From Myxococcus sp046520405 (lineage in GTDB: Bacteria; Myxococcota; Myxococcia; Myxococcales; Myxococcaceae), in contig JBKGHI010000001.1 in assembly GCA_046520405.1 (NCBI GenBank), positions 62,001 through 126,000 on the forward strand: a DNA stretch of 64,000 bases, written 5' to 3'. The notes beneath the pieces are model-generated. The model did not search any database and was not told the DNA's origin. It worked only from the letters and a program-made list of their open reading frames with translations. Below, piece by piece: positions 19,468-28,630 of this stretch. Both the position numbers and the translations under genes were made by a program. Numbering within the stretch: position 1 is the first letter of the stretch; every line of letters starts with the position of its first letter.

Positions 19468-20433
19468 TCAGCCCGCCAGGGGCGTCTGTCGCGCCTGGGC
19501 CTCGCGCAGCCACGCCACGGTGTCGCTCAGCGTCTGCCGGTGGCTCCGCGGACGGTAGTCGAGCTCCTCGTGGCTCCACATCGTCTTGAAGCCCCAGTGG
19601 CACGTCGACATCTCGAGCACCACGGGGTCCGGCAGCTTCTTGAGCGGCACGTGAGAGCCGAGCTTCGCGAGCCCGTCGACGACGAGCGTCGGCACGCCGG
19701 GGCGGTTCACCCGGATGCCAGCGACCTCGCCCACGCGCTCGAAGAAGGTGCGCAGGGGCAGGGAGGTGCCGGGCAGATGGTACGTGTCCCGCCAGTCCGC
19801 CTTCTTCGCCAGCACGGCGAGTGCGTGCGCCACATCCCGCACGTCGGTGAAGGCGATGCCACCGGTGGGGATGAAGGGGAGGCGGCCGTTGAGCACGCGG
19901 GCCACGTTCGTCGTGGAGCGGCCCAACGTGTCACCGGGGCCCAGCAGCACCGGGGGCCGCACCACCGTCATCTCCACGCCGAGCTGCTTCGCGAGCTTCC
20001 GCGACTGCTCCTCGGCGCGAATCTTCGACAGATAGTAGGGCCACCGGCCCACGAGGCCTTCCGCGTAGAGGGAGTGCTCGTCCGCCTCGATGGTCGGATG
20101 GGCGAAGCAGCCCACCGTGCCGGACGTCGACACCAGCACCAGCCGGGCGTCGAGCGCCTTGGCGGCGCGCACCATGGCCAGCGCGCTGTCGATGTTGAAG
20201 CGCACCATCTCCTCGGCGTGCTGCCGGCTGTGGTGGACCATGCCCGCGGCGTGAATCAGTACCTTCACGCCCTGCGCTTGCGGCAGCCACGCGTCCGGGT
20301 CGAGCGGCGTGCCTGACACCTGGGCCACCGCGCCCGGCAGCGGCGAGCGCACCAGCGCCACCGCGTCGTCGCCCAGCTCCTCCAGGAGATTGCGCCCGAG
20401 GAACCCGCTGGCTCCCGTCACGAGTGTCTTCAC
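19468..20433 (-). CDS. NAD(P)-dependent SDR, probable alkyl-DHAP reductase
   Basis: Extended short-chain dehydrogenase of 321 residues starting at GTG 20433, which overlaps the previous stop as GTGA. The Rossmann motif TGASGFLG and the catalytic YYLSK (YxxxK) with an upstream STSGTVG serine are visible; HAAGMVHHS fits the 3-beta-HSD-like subgroup. As the last gene of the operon with agpS and an acyl-CoA reductase/acyltransferase, the likely reaction is reduction of 1-alkyl-DHAP to 1-alkyl-glycerol-3-phosphate. That assignment rests on context and on the similar agpS operon of Myxococcus xanthus, not on a specific motif. Confidence 0.78.
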   Translation of the reverse strand: MKTLVTGASGFLGRNLLEELGDDAVALVRSPLPGAVAQVSGTPLDPDAWLPQAQGVKVLIHAAGMVHHSRQHAEEMVRFNIDSALAMVRAAKALDARLVLVSTSGTVGCFAHPTIEADEHSLYAEGLVGRWPYYLSKIRAEEQSRKLAKQLGVEMTVVRPPVLLGPGDTLGRSTTNVARVLNGRLPFIPTGGIAFTDVRDVAHALAVLAKKADWRDTYHLPGTSLPLRTFFERVGEVAGIRVNRPGVPTLVVDGLAKLGSHVPLKKLPDPVVLEMSTCHWGFKTMWSHEELDYRPRSHRQTLSDTVAWLREAQARQTPLAG

Positions 20434-23036
20434 GGCTGCACCCCGCGCCAGGCGCACGCTTCATGGAACTGCGAGAGCGCCTCCGCGTTGGGCCCCCACT
20501 CGAAGTTGTCACCCGAGGGCTTCACGATGTCGCGGGACACCAGGGCCTGCACCACGCCATCCAGGTGCGGCCGGTGCGTCACCGCCACGGCCTTCAGCTC
20601 GTCCGGCGCGCGCACCTTCGTTGCCTCCTGGTAGTCCCGCACGACGGGCTCGAAGAGCGCCTTCACCACGGCGTCCACGCGCGCGTCGCTCAGCTCGGCC
20701 AGCGGCGTGGCGCACCAGCGGTAGCGCGACAGGTGGTCCTCCAGCGCGGGGTTGCCCGGCTGGCGTGCCAGCACGTCCCCCGCGAACCAGTGCTGCCACT
20801 GGTTCCGGAGCGAGTGCGCCAGGGCCGGGGACAGCGGCGTCGGAACGGGCAGGTCGCTGGCCACCACCCGGCCACCACGGCGCTCGATGGCGTCACGCAG
20901 CCAGACCTCATCCACGCCCGGAATCGGGTGCTCGGCGAGGAACGTGCGCAGGTGGAAGCTGCTCACCGTGGTGTGGCGCTGCAGCTCGGCCATGAGCGTG
21001 TGGCTCAGTGCGCGGACGTCGGTGTCCGGGTTGAGCGCCTGCGGCGCCCCGCACGCGACGTGCACCCGGCCAAGCTGCACCTGGCCGCGCGCCAGCTTCG
21101 ACAGCCACGACAGCACGCCGGTGAGCGTCATCTTCGGACGCGGCTTGCCGGACAGCTCCTCGGACAGGGACGCCTCCTCCGGCAGCCGGTCGTAGGAGAT
21201 GGCGATGGGCAGCACGACGAACTTGCGCTGCGTGTTCTGCAGGGCGCGCAGCAGCCCGCGCTTGGGCGGCAGCATCAGCCGCGCGCGGCTGCGCTGACCC
21301 TCGACGAAGAACATGAGCGAGGCGTTCTTCTCGGTGAGCCGGCGCAGCTCCTCACCCAGCTCCGGCACCTCGCGGCCCACGCCGCGCTTGATGAAGAAGG
21401 CCTGCGACTCCTTGAGAATCGGTCCCACCACGGGGATGCGGCCGAACTCCTCCGCGGCGGCGATGTGGGGCATCGAGATGCCCAGCTCCGGCTGCTGGAA
21501 GCACAGGTAGCTGGTCAGCAGGAAGTCGAAGTAGCTGCGGTGGGTGGGCGCCAGCACCACCAGCGTGCCGGGGGGGACCTGCGCCATCGCGCGCTCGAAC
21601 GACGGCCGGTCGAACGTCACGTCGCTGGTGCAGTGGCGGAACGTCTTGCGCAGCGCATAGCCAAACACCTTGTGCGTGGTGTTGCCCACGCCGCGCTCCC
21701 GGACCCAGGCCCGGTCGCCGCGCGCGTCGTCATGCTTCGGGCCGGCGAAGGACACCTGTGTCTCGTCGCGCGACAGCAGGTGCCGGTACATGCCCTCGTT
21801 CACCACGCGCACGTAGTCGAAGGGGTCGAAGCCGGGGACCTCCAGCGGCGTGCCGCGCACGAAGTCGAAGGTGTGGTGCGTGAAGTACGAGAAGCCCTCG
21901 TTGAGGTACTGCACCTTCTCGTCGGCGCGCACGAGCCGGCGGTGGGCCTTGCTCTGGCCCAGCAGCGCGAGCACCGCCTTCTGCAACTGCACCGGCAGCT
22001 CCCGGCGCACCAGGTCGACCGAGTCGAAGCCGTGGTCCTTGCGGCCGACGAACATGTCGGGCGCCTTCACCACGCCGGGGCGGTGCTTGAACCACTCAAT
22101 GGTCGACGCCGCGGCCATGTCGATGCGCAGCGCGCGCTGCACGCCCATGGTGGCGTGGACGATGGGGACGGCCTGGCCGGGCTTCGGCATGGGGCCGAAC
22201 ACCGAGCGAACGACTTCACTGGCGACCACGTCCACGGGCACCACGTCCAGGCGCACCGACGGGTCGGCGTTGAACGCGCGCACCACGCCCAGGCCGCTGT
22301 ACAGCAGGCAGCCCGCCAGCGCCGCCGGGCTGTCGAGCCAGGCCGGGAAGGGCGTGCGGTGCGCGGCCGACACGATGCTGGGGCGCACGATGACGACGGG
22401 CACGTGGCCGCGCTGTTCGCTGATGAGGTGCTCGGCGACGCTCTTGGTGAGCGTGTACGTGTTGGGGTGGCCGGTCAGCTCCAGCCACTCTCGGCCTTCG
22501 CCCTCGGCCACCTGGAAGGCCGCATAGAGCTCCGCCGCGGGCTTCGGCAGGTGCGCCAGCTTCTCTTCAATGGGACCGGGCCGCCACACGTTGACGTAGG
22601 CCGTGGAGACGTCGACCATGCCCACCAGCTTGGGGCAGGCGCGCGCCAACTCCAGCACCGACAGCGCGCTGCGGATGTTGGCGGAGGTCGCCTGCGCCAG
22701 CGGCAGGTCGAACTCCACGCTGGCGGCGCAGTGCACGACGTGGGTGACGTGGTGGCGCACGGCCTCCGAGTCCGCGGGAGACAGGCCGCAGGCGGACTTC
22801 TCCAGATCGCCGCTCACCACCGCGACGCGCTCCGTCCATCCGGCGGGCAGGCGCGAGAAGCACTCGGCCTGCGCCACCTTCGCGAAGCGCTCCGTGGCCG
22901 AATGCACGCGGCCCTGGCGGTCCTTCGACTCGCGCACCAGCACCGTGACGCGCTCGACGCCCTGCGAGAGCAGCGCCTCCAGCACCACCTTGCCGACGAA
23001 GCCGGTGACGCCCGTAAGGAAAACGTGGCGGGACAT
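20430..23036 (-). CDS. Fatty acyl-CoA reductase / glycerophosphate acyltransferase fusion
   Basis: An 868-residue two-enzyme protein. Residues 1 to about 370 are a thioester/fatty acyl-CoA reductase (NAD_binding_4): FLTGVTGFVGKV and the catalytic YTLTK. Residues about 460-760 are a PlsB/GNPAT-type acyltransferase: block I THRSYFDF (HX4D), block III FFVEGQRSR, block IV VVLPIAISYDR. One protein can therefore make the fatty alcohol and the 1-acyl-DHAP that AGPS consumes. It starts at ATG 23036 with TGATG overlap to the agpS stop, and its own stop overlaps the SDR start, implying translational coupling. Probably membrane-associated. Confidence 0.85.
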   Translation of the reverse strand: MSRHVFLTGVTGFVGKVVLEALLSQGVERVTVLVRESKDRQGRVHSATERFAKVAQAECFSRLPAGWTERVAVVSGDLEKSACGLSPADSEAVRHHVTHVVHCAASVEFDLPLAQATSANIRSALSVLELARACPKLVGMVDVSTAYVNVWRPGPIEEKLAHLPKPAAELYAAFQVAEGEGREWLELTGHPNTYTLTKSVAEHLISEQRGHVPVVIVRPSIVSAAHRTPFPAWLDSPAALAGCLLYSGLGVVRAFNADPSVRLDVVPVDVVASEVVRSVFGPMPKPGQAVPIVHATMGVQRALRIDMAAASTIEWFKHRPGVVKAPDMFVGRKDHGFDSVDLVRRELPVQLQKAVLALLGQSKAHRRLVRADEKVQYLNEGFSYFTHHTFDFVRGTPLEVPGFDPFDYVRVVNEGMYRHLLSRDETQVSFAGPKHDDARGDRAWVRERGVGNTTHKVFGYALRKTFRHCTSDVTFDRPSFERAMAQVPPGTLVVLAPTHRSYFDFLLTSYLCFQQPELGISMPHIAAAEEFGRIPVVGPILKESQAFFIKRGVGREVPELGEELRRLTEKNASLMFFVEGQRSRARLMLPPKRGLLRALQNTQRKFVVLPIAISYDRLPEEASLSEELSGKPRPKMTLTGVLSWLSKLARGQVQLGRVHVACGAPQALNPDTDVRALSHTLMAELQRHTTVSSFHLRTFLAEHPIPGVDEVWLRDAIERRGGRVVASDLPVPTPLSPALAHSLRNQWQHWFAGDVLARQPGNPALEDHLSRYRWCATPLAELSDARVDAVVKALFEPVVRDYQEATKVRAPDELKAVAVTHRPHLDGVVQALVSRDIVKPSGDNFEWGPNAEALSQFHEACAWRGVQP

Positions 23037-24931
23037 CAGTGCGCCTCCTCGTCCGGGGTCAGCGCCACCGGACCATTGATGCCGCAGTTCGACGCGCCGA
23101 AGACGTTGTCGGGGTCGATGGCGGTCTTCACCTTGCGGTTGAGGGCCAGCGCGCCCTCCGAGTACACCTCGGGCAGGAACCCGCGGCGAATCTTGCCCAC
23201 GCCGTGGTGATGCGACAGCGAGCCGCCCGCGGCGAGAATCTCCTCACGCGCCGCATGCTCCAGCGCCGCGTACGCGGCCACCGGGTCCGCCACGCCCTTC
23301 GCGTAGAAGCCCAGGTAGAAATAGATGACCACGCCCGTCTGGTAGACTTGCGTGAGGCGGCCGGTGAAGAAGACCTTGCCCGGCAGTCCCAGCGTGGCGT
23401 GCTCCTTCTCCACGCGGCGCTGCACGCGCTCGTAGAGGTCCATGGCCCGGCTCCACGGGACGCTCGTCTCGAAGCTCTCGGCGATGGCCCAGTGCTCGAA
23501 GGTGAGGTCGCGGATGTACGCGATGCCGAAGGTGAGCTGGTAGCCACGCTCGCCGTTGGCGCCGCCGCCCTTCATGCCGCAGTGCTCCGCGGCGATGCGG
23601 TACACCGTCTTCTCCTGGAAGGCGACCTCCTCGCTCGAACCCTCGAAGACGAGCGTCGCCACCGCGAGCTTGTACGGGTCGAAGCCCTTGAGCTTCGTCA
23701 CCACGGCCTTTTCGACTTCGCTCTTCAGCTTCGCGGCCAGCCCGTGCTTGGCCGGCTTGAGCGCCTGACCGAAGTGGAACTGGGTGTTGTCCATCACCCG
23801 CACGCTGGCCGGCACTGCGCCGGACTGCTGGAGCGCGTAGAGGAACGAGAGGCCCGTCTCCAGGTCGGGGAAGATGACCGAGCCGTAGCGCTGCACTTCA
23901 GGGAGCGGGAACAGCTTCACCACCGCCGTGGTGACGATGCCGAAGTTGCCCTCGCTGCCGAACATGTACTGGCGCGGGTTGACGCCCACGCTCTCCCGGG
24001 GCGCCTGGCGAGGGCGCTCCACGATGCCCTGGGCGGTGACGACCTGCATGTCGAGCACCAGGTCCTCGATGTTGCCGTAGCGGTTCTTCTTCATGCCGCT
24101 GGCGTTGGTGGCAATCCAGCCGCCGAGCGTGGAGAACTCCAGGCTGTCCGGCTCGTGGCCCATGGTGAAGCCGAACTTCGCGAGCGCCTCCATCAGGTGG
24201 CGGCCCGTGGCGCCCGCCTCGATGCAGGCCATGCGGTTGACGGGGTCCACCCACAGGATGCGGTTCATCTGCCGCATGTCGACGGCGATGACGAAGCGCT
24301 GCTCGGAGAGCGGAATGCGCAGGGCCTCGGTGACGTTGGTGCCGCCGCCGAAGGGGATGACGCAGGCGCCGTGCTTGGTGGCGACCTCCACCAGCCGCAC
24401 CACCTCATCGTGGCTGCGCGGGAAGACGACGAGGTCCGGCACCCGGTCCAGCTTCCGGTAGCGGATGGCCCAGATTTCACCGCCGGTGTGGCCGTGGCCC
24501 CGGCGCAGGCGCTGCTTGGGGTCGTCGGTGAGCTGCTCTTCCTTCAGGAACTCGCGCAGCGCGGCCACGAGCTTCGCGTCCTGCTTCGCCGCGGGAATCT
24601 CCGGCGGGTAGTGCGGCTCGTTGCGGTTGTCGTAGCCCAGCGGCGAGGCCAGCTTGCCGGCGAACCACGGCATCAGGTCTGGCAGCTCGACGTTGCTAAT
24701 GTTGTAGCGGGTGCCCGTCAGGACGGTGTTTCCGTCGGGCTTCACCACGAAGCGGGTATCGGCGAAGCCCCAGCCCTCCAGGGACTCCTCGTCCTTGGAA
24801 GCGGGAGTCGCGGGCGGCGTGAAGCGCGTGTCTCCAGAGGCGGGCGTGGAGGGCGAGCCGCCGAAGCGCTCACTCACCTCGTTCAGCGCCACATTCCCCA
24901 GACGGCGCAGCAAACCTGATTGTTTAGCCAT
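23036..24931 (-). CDS. agpS: Alkylglycerone-phosphate synthase (ether-lipid synthesis)
   Basis: FAD-dependent alkyl-DHAP synthase, 631 residues, which exchanges the acyl group of 1-acyl-DHAP for a fatty alcohol to create the ether bond. Visible are the FAD-binding PFGGGTNVTEAL and GATGRHLMEALAKFGFTMGH segments, the EFSTLGGWIATNASGMKKNR region and the C-terminal SHHHGVGKIRR motif characteristic of AGPS rather than of other VAO oxidases. I start at ATG 24931; a GTG two codons upstream also exists. First gene of a three-gene operon, divergent from a TetR regulator that may control it. Ether lipids and plasmalogens are known developmental and photo-oxidative signals in myxobacteria. Confidence 0.9.
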   Translation of the reverse strand: MAKQSGLLRRLGNVALNEVSERFGGSPSTPASGDTRFTPPATPASKDEESLEGWGFADTRFVVKPDGNTVLTGTRYNISNVELPDLMPWFAGKLASPLGYDNRNEPHYPPEIPAAKQDAKLVAALREFLKEEQLTDDPKQRLRRGHGHTGGEIWAIRYRKLDRVPDLVVFPRSHDEVVRLVEVATKHGACVIPFGGGTNVTEALRIPLSEQRFVIAVDMRQMNRILWVDPVNRMACIEAGATGRHLMEALAKFGFTMGHEPDSLEFSTLGGWIATNASGMKKNRYGNIEDLVLDMQVVTAQGIVERPRQAPRESVGVNPRQYMFGSEGNFGIVTTAVVKLFPLPEVQRYGSVIFPDLETGLSFLYALQQSGAVPASVRVMDNTQFHFGQALKPAKHGLAAKLKSEVEKAVVTKLKGFDPYKLAVATLVFEGSSEEVAFQEKTVYRIAAEHCGMKGGGANGERGYQLTFGIAYIRDLTFEHWAIAESFETSVPWSRAMDLYERVQRRVEKEHATLGLPGKVFFTGRLTQVYQTGVVIYFYLGFYAKGVADPVAAYAALEHAAREEILAAGGSLSHHHGVGKIRRGFLPEVYSEGALALNRKVKTAIDPDNVFGASNCGINGPVALTPDEEAH

Positions 24932-24980
24932 GGTCACTCGCAGTCGTACACAGGCCCCTCTTCTGCGTCAACGCGCGCGG

Positions 24981-25050
24981 GTTACGCAGGTGCGCACTGC
25001 GTTACGCATTTTCGGAACCCGGCGTCTCGAAATTGGATTGCTTCCGAGAC
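24981..25050. promoter_or_regulatory. Candidate TetR operators between agpS and tetR
   Basis: Two signals share this divergent region. GTTACGCA occurs twice (24981-24988 and 25001-25008), exactly 20 bases apart, so both face the same side of the helix. GTCTCGAAA (25024-25032) and TTCCGAGAC (25042-25050) form an inverted repeat with one mismatch. Either could bind the TetR protein encoded at 25074. Confidence 0.4.
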
Positions 25051-25073
25051 ATGGAGTCTCGTAAAGGCACGTC

Positions 25074-25598
25074 ATGCGGACGGGCCGGCCAAGAGACGAG
25101 AAGGTGCGCCTCGCCATCCTCACGGCGGCGCAGGAACTGGTGCTGGAGAAGGGCTATGCGGCCGTGACGACCGCGGACGTGGCGAAGCGCGCGGGGGCCG
25201 GGAAGCAGACCCTCTACCGCTGGTGGCCGGGCAAGGGGGCGTTGGTGCTCGACGCCTTCTCGGAGTGGGTGAGCCAGGCGCCCCGGATGAGCCGCCGCAA
25301 GCCTTCCCTGTCCTCCACGTTGGTGGAGTTCTGCCGGGGGGCGTCGGAGGCGGCGCCCGTCCTGCGGGCGCTGATGGCGGAGGCGCAGTTCGATGAGGAC
25401 CTCCACCGGAGGCTCATTGCCCAGCTCGTGCGCCCGCGCGGTGACGAGCTCCGGGCCTGCCTCGCCGACCGCCGTCCCGCCGACCGCGAACTGGTGGTCA
25501 ACGTGCTCTCCGGGCTGGTGTGGCAGCGGCTCATGCTCAATGAGCCGCTCGACGCGAGCTTCGTCCGCTTCGCGCTGCGGGTGGTCCATCGCATCTGA
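25074..25598 (+). CDS. TetR-family transcriptional regulator
   Basis: A 174-residue TetR/AcrR regulator. It begins MRTGRPRDEKV, with the HTH VTTADVAKRAGAGKQTLYRW at about residues 32-51; the helical C-terminal domain resembles TetR_C_16/AefR-like regulators (VRLAILTAAQELVLEKGY at the N-terminal helix). It is divergent from agpS with candidate operators in the gap, so repression of the ether-lipid operon is a reasonable inference. The DHS-like gene follows on the same strand after 153 bases. Confidence 0.85.
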   Translation: MRTGRPRDEKVRLAILTAAQELVLEKGYAAVTTADVAKRAGAGKQTLYRWWPGKGALVLDAFSEWVSQAPRMSRRKPSLSSTLVEFCRGASEAAPVLRALMAEAQFDEDLHRRLIAQLVRPRGDELRACLADRRPADRELVVNVLSGLVWQRLMLNEPLDASFVRFALRVVHRI

Positions 25599-25751
25599 AA
25601 GTGGCTTGCCCCAGGCGCCTGTGCTAGGGAGCGCGCAGCCACTTGACGCTCCGATGGCGGCACGACATCTCGTCGCGGCCGTAGGGTGTCCTCGGGTGCT
25701 CTGCCGAGCGGGCGCCTCCGAGCAATCACCACGTTGTCTCTGGAGGCCTAC

Positions 25752-26774
25752 ATGTCCGCGTCCGAACTTCCCGTTCTCGAGTTCGTTCTCACGAACTACA
25801 AGAATTTCAATGCACGCGCGACGCGCGATGCGCTCCTGTCCTACTGGGAGCACGTTTCGAGCGGCGGCCGGATGTTCTGGAGTGTCGCGGGCGCCATGTC
25901 GTCCGCGCAGCTGGGCATCACGCTGGCTCCCGCCATCCGGGCCGGGTTGATTCATGGCCTGTCGGTGACGGGCGCCAACCTGGAGGAGTCGCTCTTCCGG
26001 CTCGTCGCGCACACCGCGTACAAGGACTTCCCGGAGTATCGCTACTTCACCAAGCAGGACGACACGAAGATTCTCGAGCAGCGGATGCGGCGGGTCACCG
26101 ACACGAGCATCCCCGAGGATGAGGCTTTCCGCGCGGTGGAGAAGTACGTCGTCCCGATGTGGAAGGCGGCGACGGAGAAGGGCCAGCGCCGCTTCTGGCA
26201 CGAGTACTTCTACGAGTTCATCCAGATGCTGGAGCCCTCGTCGTACGAGGGTGACCCGGAGGCCTGCTGGCTGCTCGAGGCGGCGCGGCGCAAGCTCCCC
26301 ATCGTCGTCCCGGGCTATGAGGACTCGACGTTCGGCAACATCTTCGCGTCCTACGTGAAGACGGGTGAGTGCAACGCGAGCATCGTCAAGTCTGGCATTG
26401 AGTACATGGCGGACTTCTATGACCGCTATGAAGAGCTGTCCGCGGGCAAGGGCGTGGGCTTCTTCCAGATTGGCGGCGGCATCGCCGGCGACTTCCCCAT
26501 CTGCGTCGTTCCCTCGACGAAGTACGACCTGCAGAAGCCGGTGAAGCCGTGGGCCTACTTCTGCCAGATCAGCGATTCGACGACGTCCTACGGCTCGTAC
26601 TCGGGCGCCACGCCCAATGAGAAGATTACCTGGGACAAGCTGACCGAGACGACGCCGATGTTCGTCATCGAGTCGGATGCCACCATCGTGGCCCCGCTGA
26701 TTCTCCGCGCCCTGCTCGAGGCCCAGAGCAAGCCGGAGGCGGCGAAGGCGCTCATCGCCAGTCATCAGCGATAG
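25752..26774 (+). CDS. Deoxyhypusine-synthase-like protein
   Basis: A 340-residue member of the deoxyhypusine synthase fold family, starting at ATG 25752 behind GGAGG. Family features include GLIHGLSVTGANLEESLFR, PIVVPGYEDSTFGN (the NAD/substrate loop) and GATPNEKITWDK, where the Lys after W-D aligns with the catalytic Lys of DHS. Bacteria lack eIF5A; bacterial homologues are homospermidine synthases or DHS-like proteins of unknown substrate that use NAD and spermidine or putrescine. The nearest neighbours give no polyamine pathway, so the substrate remains open. Cytoplasmic, probably a tetramer as in the family. Confidence 0.8.
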   Translation: MSASELPVLEFVLTNYKNFNARATRDALLSYWEHVSSGGRMFWSVAGAMSSAQLGITLAPAIRAGLIHGLSVTGANLEESLFRLVAHTAYKDFPEYRYFTKQDDTKILEQRMRRVTDTSIPEDEAFRAVEKYVVPMWKAATEKGQRRFWHEYFYEFIQMLEPSSYEGDPEACWLLEAARRKLPIVVPGYEDSTFGNIFASYVKTGECNASIVKSGIEYMADFYDRYEELSAGKGVGFFQIGGGIAGDFPICVVPSTKYDLQKPVKPWAYFCQISDSTTSYGSYSGATPNEKITWDKLTETTPMFVIESDATIVAPLILRALLEAQSKPEAAKALIASHQR

Positions 26775-27033
26775 CTGTCGCTGTACGTGGGGCGGGTGGT
26801 GGAAGTCACCCGTCCCACGCGCGGGATGGGCTGCGTCGGTATGGCGCGCAATCCCACATTCAACGCAGCTTCAGTTGTCACAGACTTTCCGTGGATGTCA
26901 GACGGTACCCTTAGTGTGCCGCGTTGCCGAGGGCGAGTGCCCGCCGGCCGTCGGAGCGCATTGCTCCGATGCGAGGCTCCCTTCCTGTCGACATTTGAAG
27001 TGCGAGCCTCTCCCACCCATGGAGAGAGCACCT

Positions 27034-27888
27034 GTGAAGCAGCTTCTGTCAAAGGCAGTGATGATGTCTTGTCTGGCCTCCCTGGCGGCGTGTGGCCCGG
27101 AGATGGCAGGCGATGTGGAAGACCCGGCCGCGTTCGATGCGCCCGGCACGCAGGTCCAGAAGAAGCAGCCACCCGCCGAGGAGGTGCAGGCGCTCAAGCT
27201 GGTGGACTGCAACACCACCCACGCGCTGAGCAACGGCACGCGGGTCACCGGCGTGCGCGCCGACCGCGGAACCTGGTCATGCATCTACACGTTGACCGTG
27301 CCGCAGGGCGGGAACAACGTGCGGTTCTGGGCGAGCGCCAACACCGGCGATGCGGACCTGTACGTGAAGTACGGCTCGGTGCCAACGCTCTACGATTGGG
27401 ATTGCAAGTCGGACACCCCTCAGAGCGTGGAGGCGTGCCTGCTCAGCACCACGCAGGCCGGGACGTATTACGTGCGGGTGTGGGGCTTTGATACCTTCTG
27501 GAACCTCGAGCTGTGGGGCACGTACACCGGCGGTAATACCAATCCCAATCCGCCGACCGGCAATTGCACCACCACCCACGCGTTGAGCAATGGCGTGACG
27601 CGGACCGGGCTGAGCGTGGCGGATGATTACTGGAGCTGCACCTACACGCTGACCGTCCCGGCGGGCAAGACGAGCCTGACCTTCCATACGTCAGGCGGAA
27701 CGGGGGATGCGGACTTGTTCGTGAAGTACGGCTCGGTGCCGACGGCGACCTCTGCTGACTGCAGGAGCGAAGGCACTGGCAACTACGAGGTCTGCAATAT
27801 CAGCAACGTCCAGGCCGGCACGTACTACGTGAGGCTGTATGGCTTCCTCGCGGCCTCCTCCATCAGTCTGACCGGCACGTACCAGTAG
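27034..27888 (+). CDS. Lipoprotein with two PPC domains
   Basis: A secreted lipoprotein of 284 residues. I start at GTG 27034 because GGAGAGAG lies just upstream and the product then begins with a clean signal ending in the lipobox LAAC; an ATG at 27019 is the alternative. Two bacterial pre-peptidase C-terminal (PPC) domains follow (about 58-165 and 180-284). Each carries CTYTLTVP or CIYTLTVP, GDADLYVKYGS or GDADLFVKYGS, and AGTYYVR, with paired Cys. PPC domains usually tail secreted proteases; here they stand alone, suggesting a surface binding or adhesion role. Terminator-like hairpin at 27899-27924. Confidence 0.82.
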   Translation: MKQLLSKAVMMSCLASLAACGPEMAGDVEDPAAFDAPGTQVQKKQPPAEEVQALKLVDCNTTHALSNGTRVTGVRADRGTWSCIYTLTVPQGGNNVRFWASANTGDADLYVKYGSVPTLYDWDCKSDTPQSVEACLLSTTQAGTYYVRVWGFDTFWNLELWGTYTGGNTNPNPPTGNCTTTHALSNGVTRTGLSVADDYWSCTYTLTVPAGKTSLTFHTSGGTGDADLFVKYGSVPTATSADCRSEGTGNYEVCNISNVQAGTYYVRLYGFLAASSISLTGTYQ

Positions 27889-27898
27889 GGCAGGGCGA

Positions 27899-27924
27899 CT
27901 CCTGGGGGCGCAGGCTCCCAGGAG
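27899..27924. terminator. Hairpin terminator between convergent genes
   Basis: CTCCTGGG (27899-27906) pairs with CCCAGGAG (27917-27924) across a 10-base loop, 10 bases after the PPC lipoprotein stop. It may also serve the NQO1-like gene from the other side. Confidence 0.55.
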
Positions 27925-27981
27925 CGTGGGAGGGTGCGCGGCGGATGGGCGTGCGAGGCGTGTTTCGCGGCGCTGGACGGC

Positions 27982-28596
27982 TCAGGCGGCGTCCGGCGCG
28001 TTGTATCGCCGCGAAGCATCGAAGAGCTTCTTGCCGATGGCGCGTGCGGTATCCAGATGCCGTGACGGGGCCTGCGTCTCTGAATCGAACAGCAGCTCGG
28101 AGGTGACGACCTTCGCCCCGCAGTAGTCGAAGATGCCGTGGTCAATCTGCGTCTTCATCGCGCCAAGGTACCCATGCCGGGCGTAGGTGCGTTCGTCCGC
28201 GCCAGCGATGGCGACAAGATGCACCGGGAGATGGCGCAGCTTCTTCACCAGTCCGGTGTCCAGGCCGAAGTCGAACGCCCAGCCATTGGAGAACACCCGG
28301 TCAATCCAGCCCTTCAACAGCCCTGGCATCGACCACCAGTAGACGGGGAAGACGAGGACCAGGGCATCGGCGCGATTGATTCTGGCCTGCTCGGCGGCGA
28401 CGTCCGGCGGAGGAGGCTCCTTCTGGCGGTGGACGGCGAGGTCGGCCTCGGTGAACCGCGGGTCGAACCCTTCCGCCGCGAGGTCCGCGATTTCGAAGGC
28501 ATGGCCCGCGTCCGCCACGCCGTCACCCAGCCGCGCGGCGATGCCGTGGCTCAGGGACGTGCGTTGGGGATGCGCGACAACGATGAGGGCGTGCAC
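27982..28596 (-). CDS. NAD(P)H dehydrogenase (quinone), NQO1/MdaB-like
   Basis: Flavodoxin-fold reductase of 204 residues: MHALIVVAHPQRTSLSHGIA at the N-terminus, FPVYWWSMPGLLKGWIDRVF in the middle and GADERTYARHGY as the FAD/NADPH-binding segment. Members reduce quinones by two electrons or modulate K+ efflux. Cytoplasmic. The promoter region upstream contains a strong inverted repeat (28631-28663) with HxlR-like GGTAAC, so it is probably induced by quinone or electrophile stress through an HxlR regulator not located next to it. Confidence 0.85.
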   Translation of the reverse strand: MHALIVVAHPQRTSLSHGIAARLGDGVADAGHAFEIADLAAEGFDPRFTEADLAVHRQKEPPPPDVAAEQARINRADALVLVFPVYWWSMPGLLKGWIDRVFSNGWAFDFGLDTGLVKKLRHLPVHLVAIAGADERTYARHGYLGAMKTQIDHGIFDYCGAKVVTSELLFDSETQAPSRHLDTARAIGKKLFDASRRYNAPDAA

Positions 28597-28630
28597 GGGG
28601 ATGCTCCTGTGAAGGGCGAGGCTCGATTGA

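Noticed and set aside
20424..23210. A 928-codon open frame on the plus strand opposite the reductase/acyltransferase gene
   Set aside because: Antisense shadow; the minus strand has all catalytic motifs and coupled overlaps, the plus product has none.
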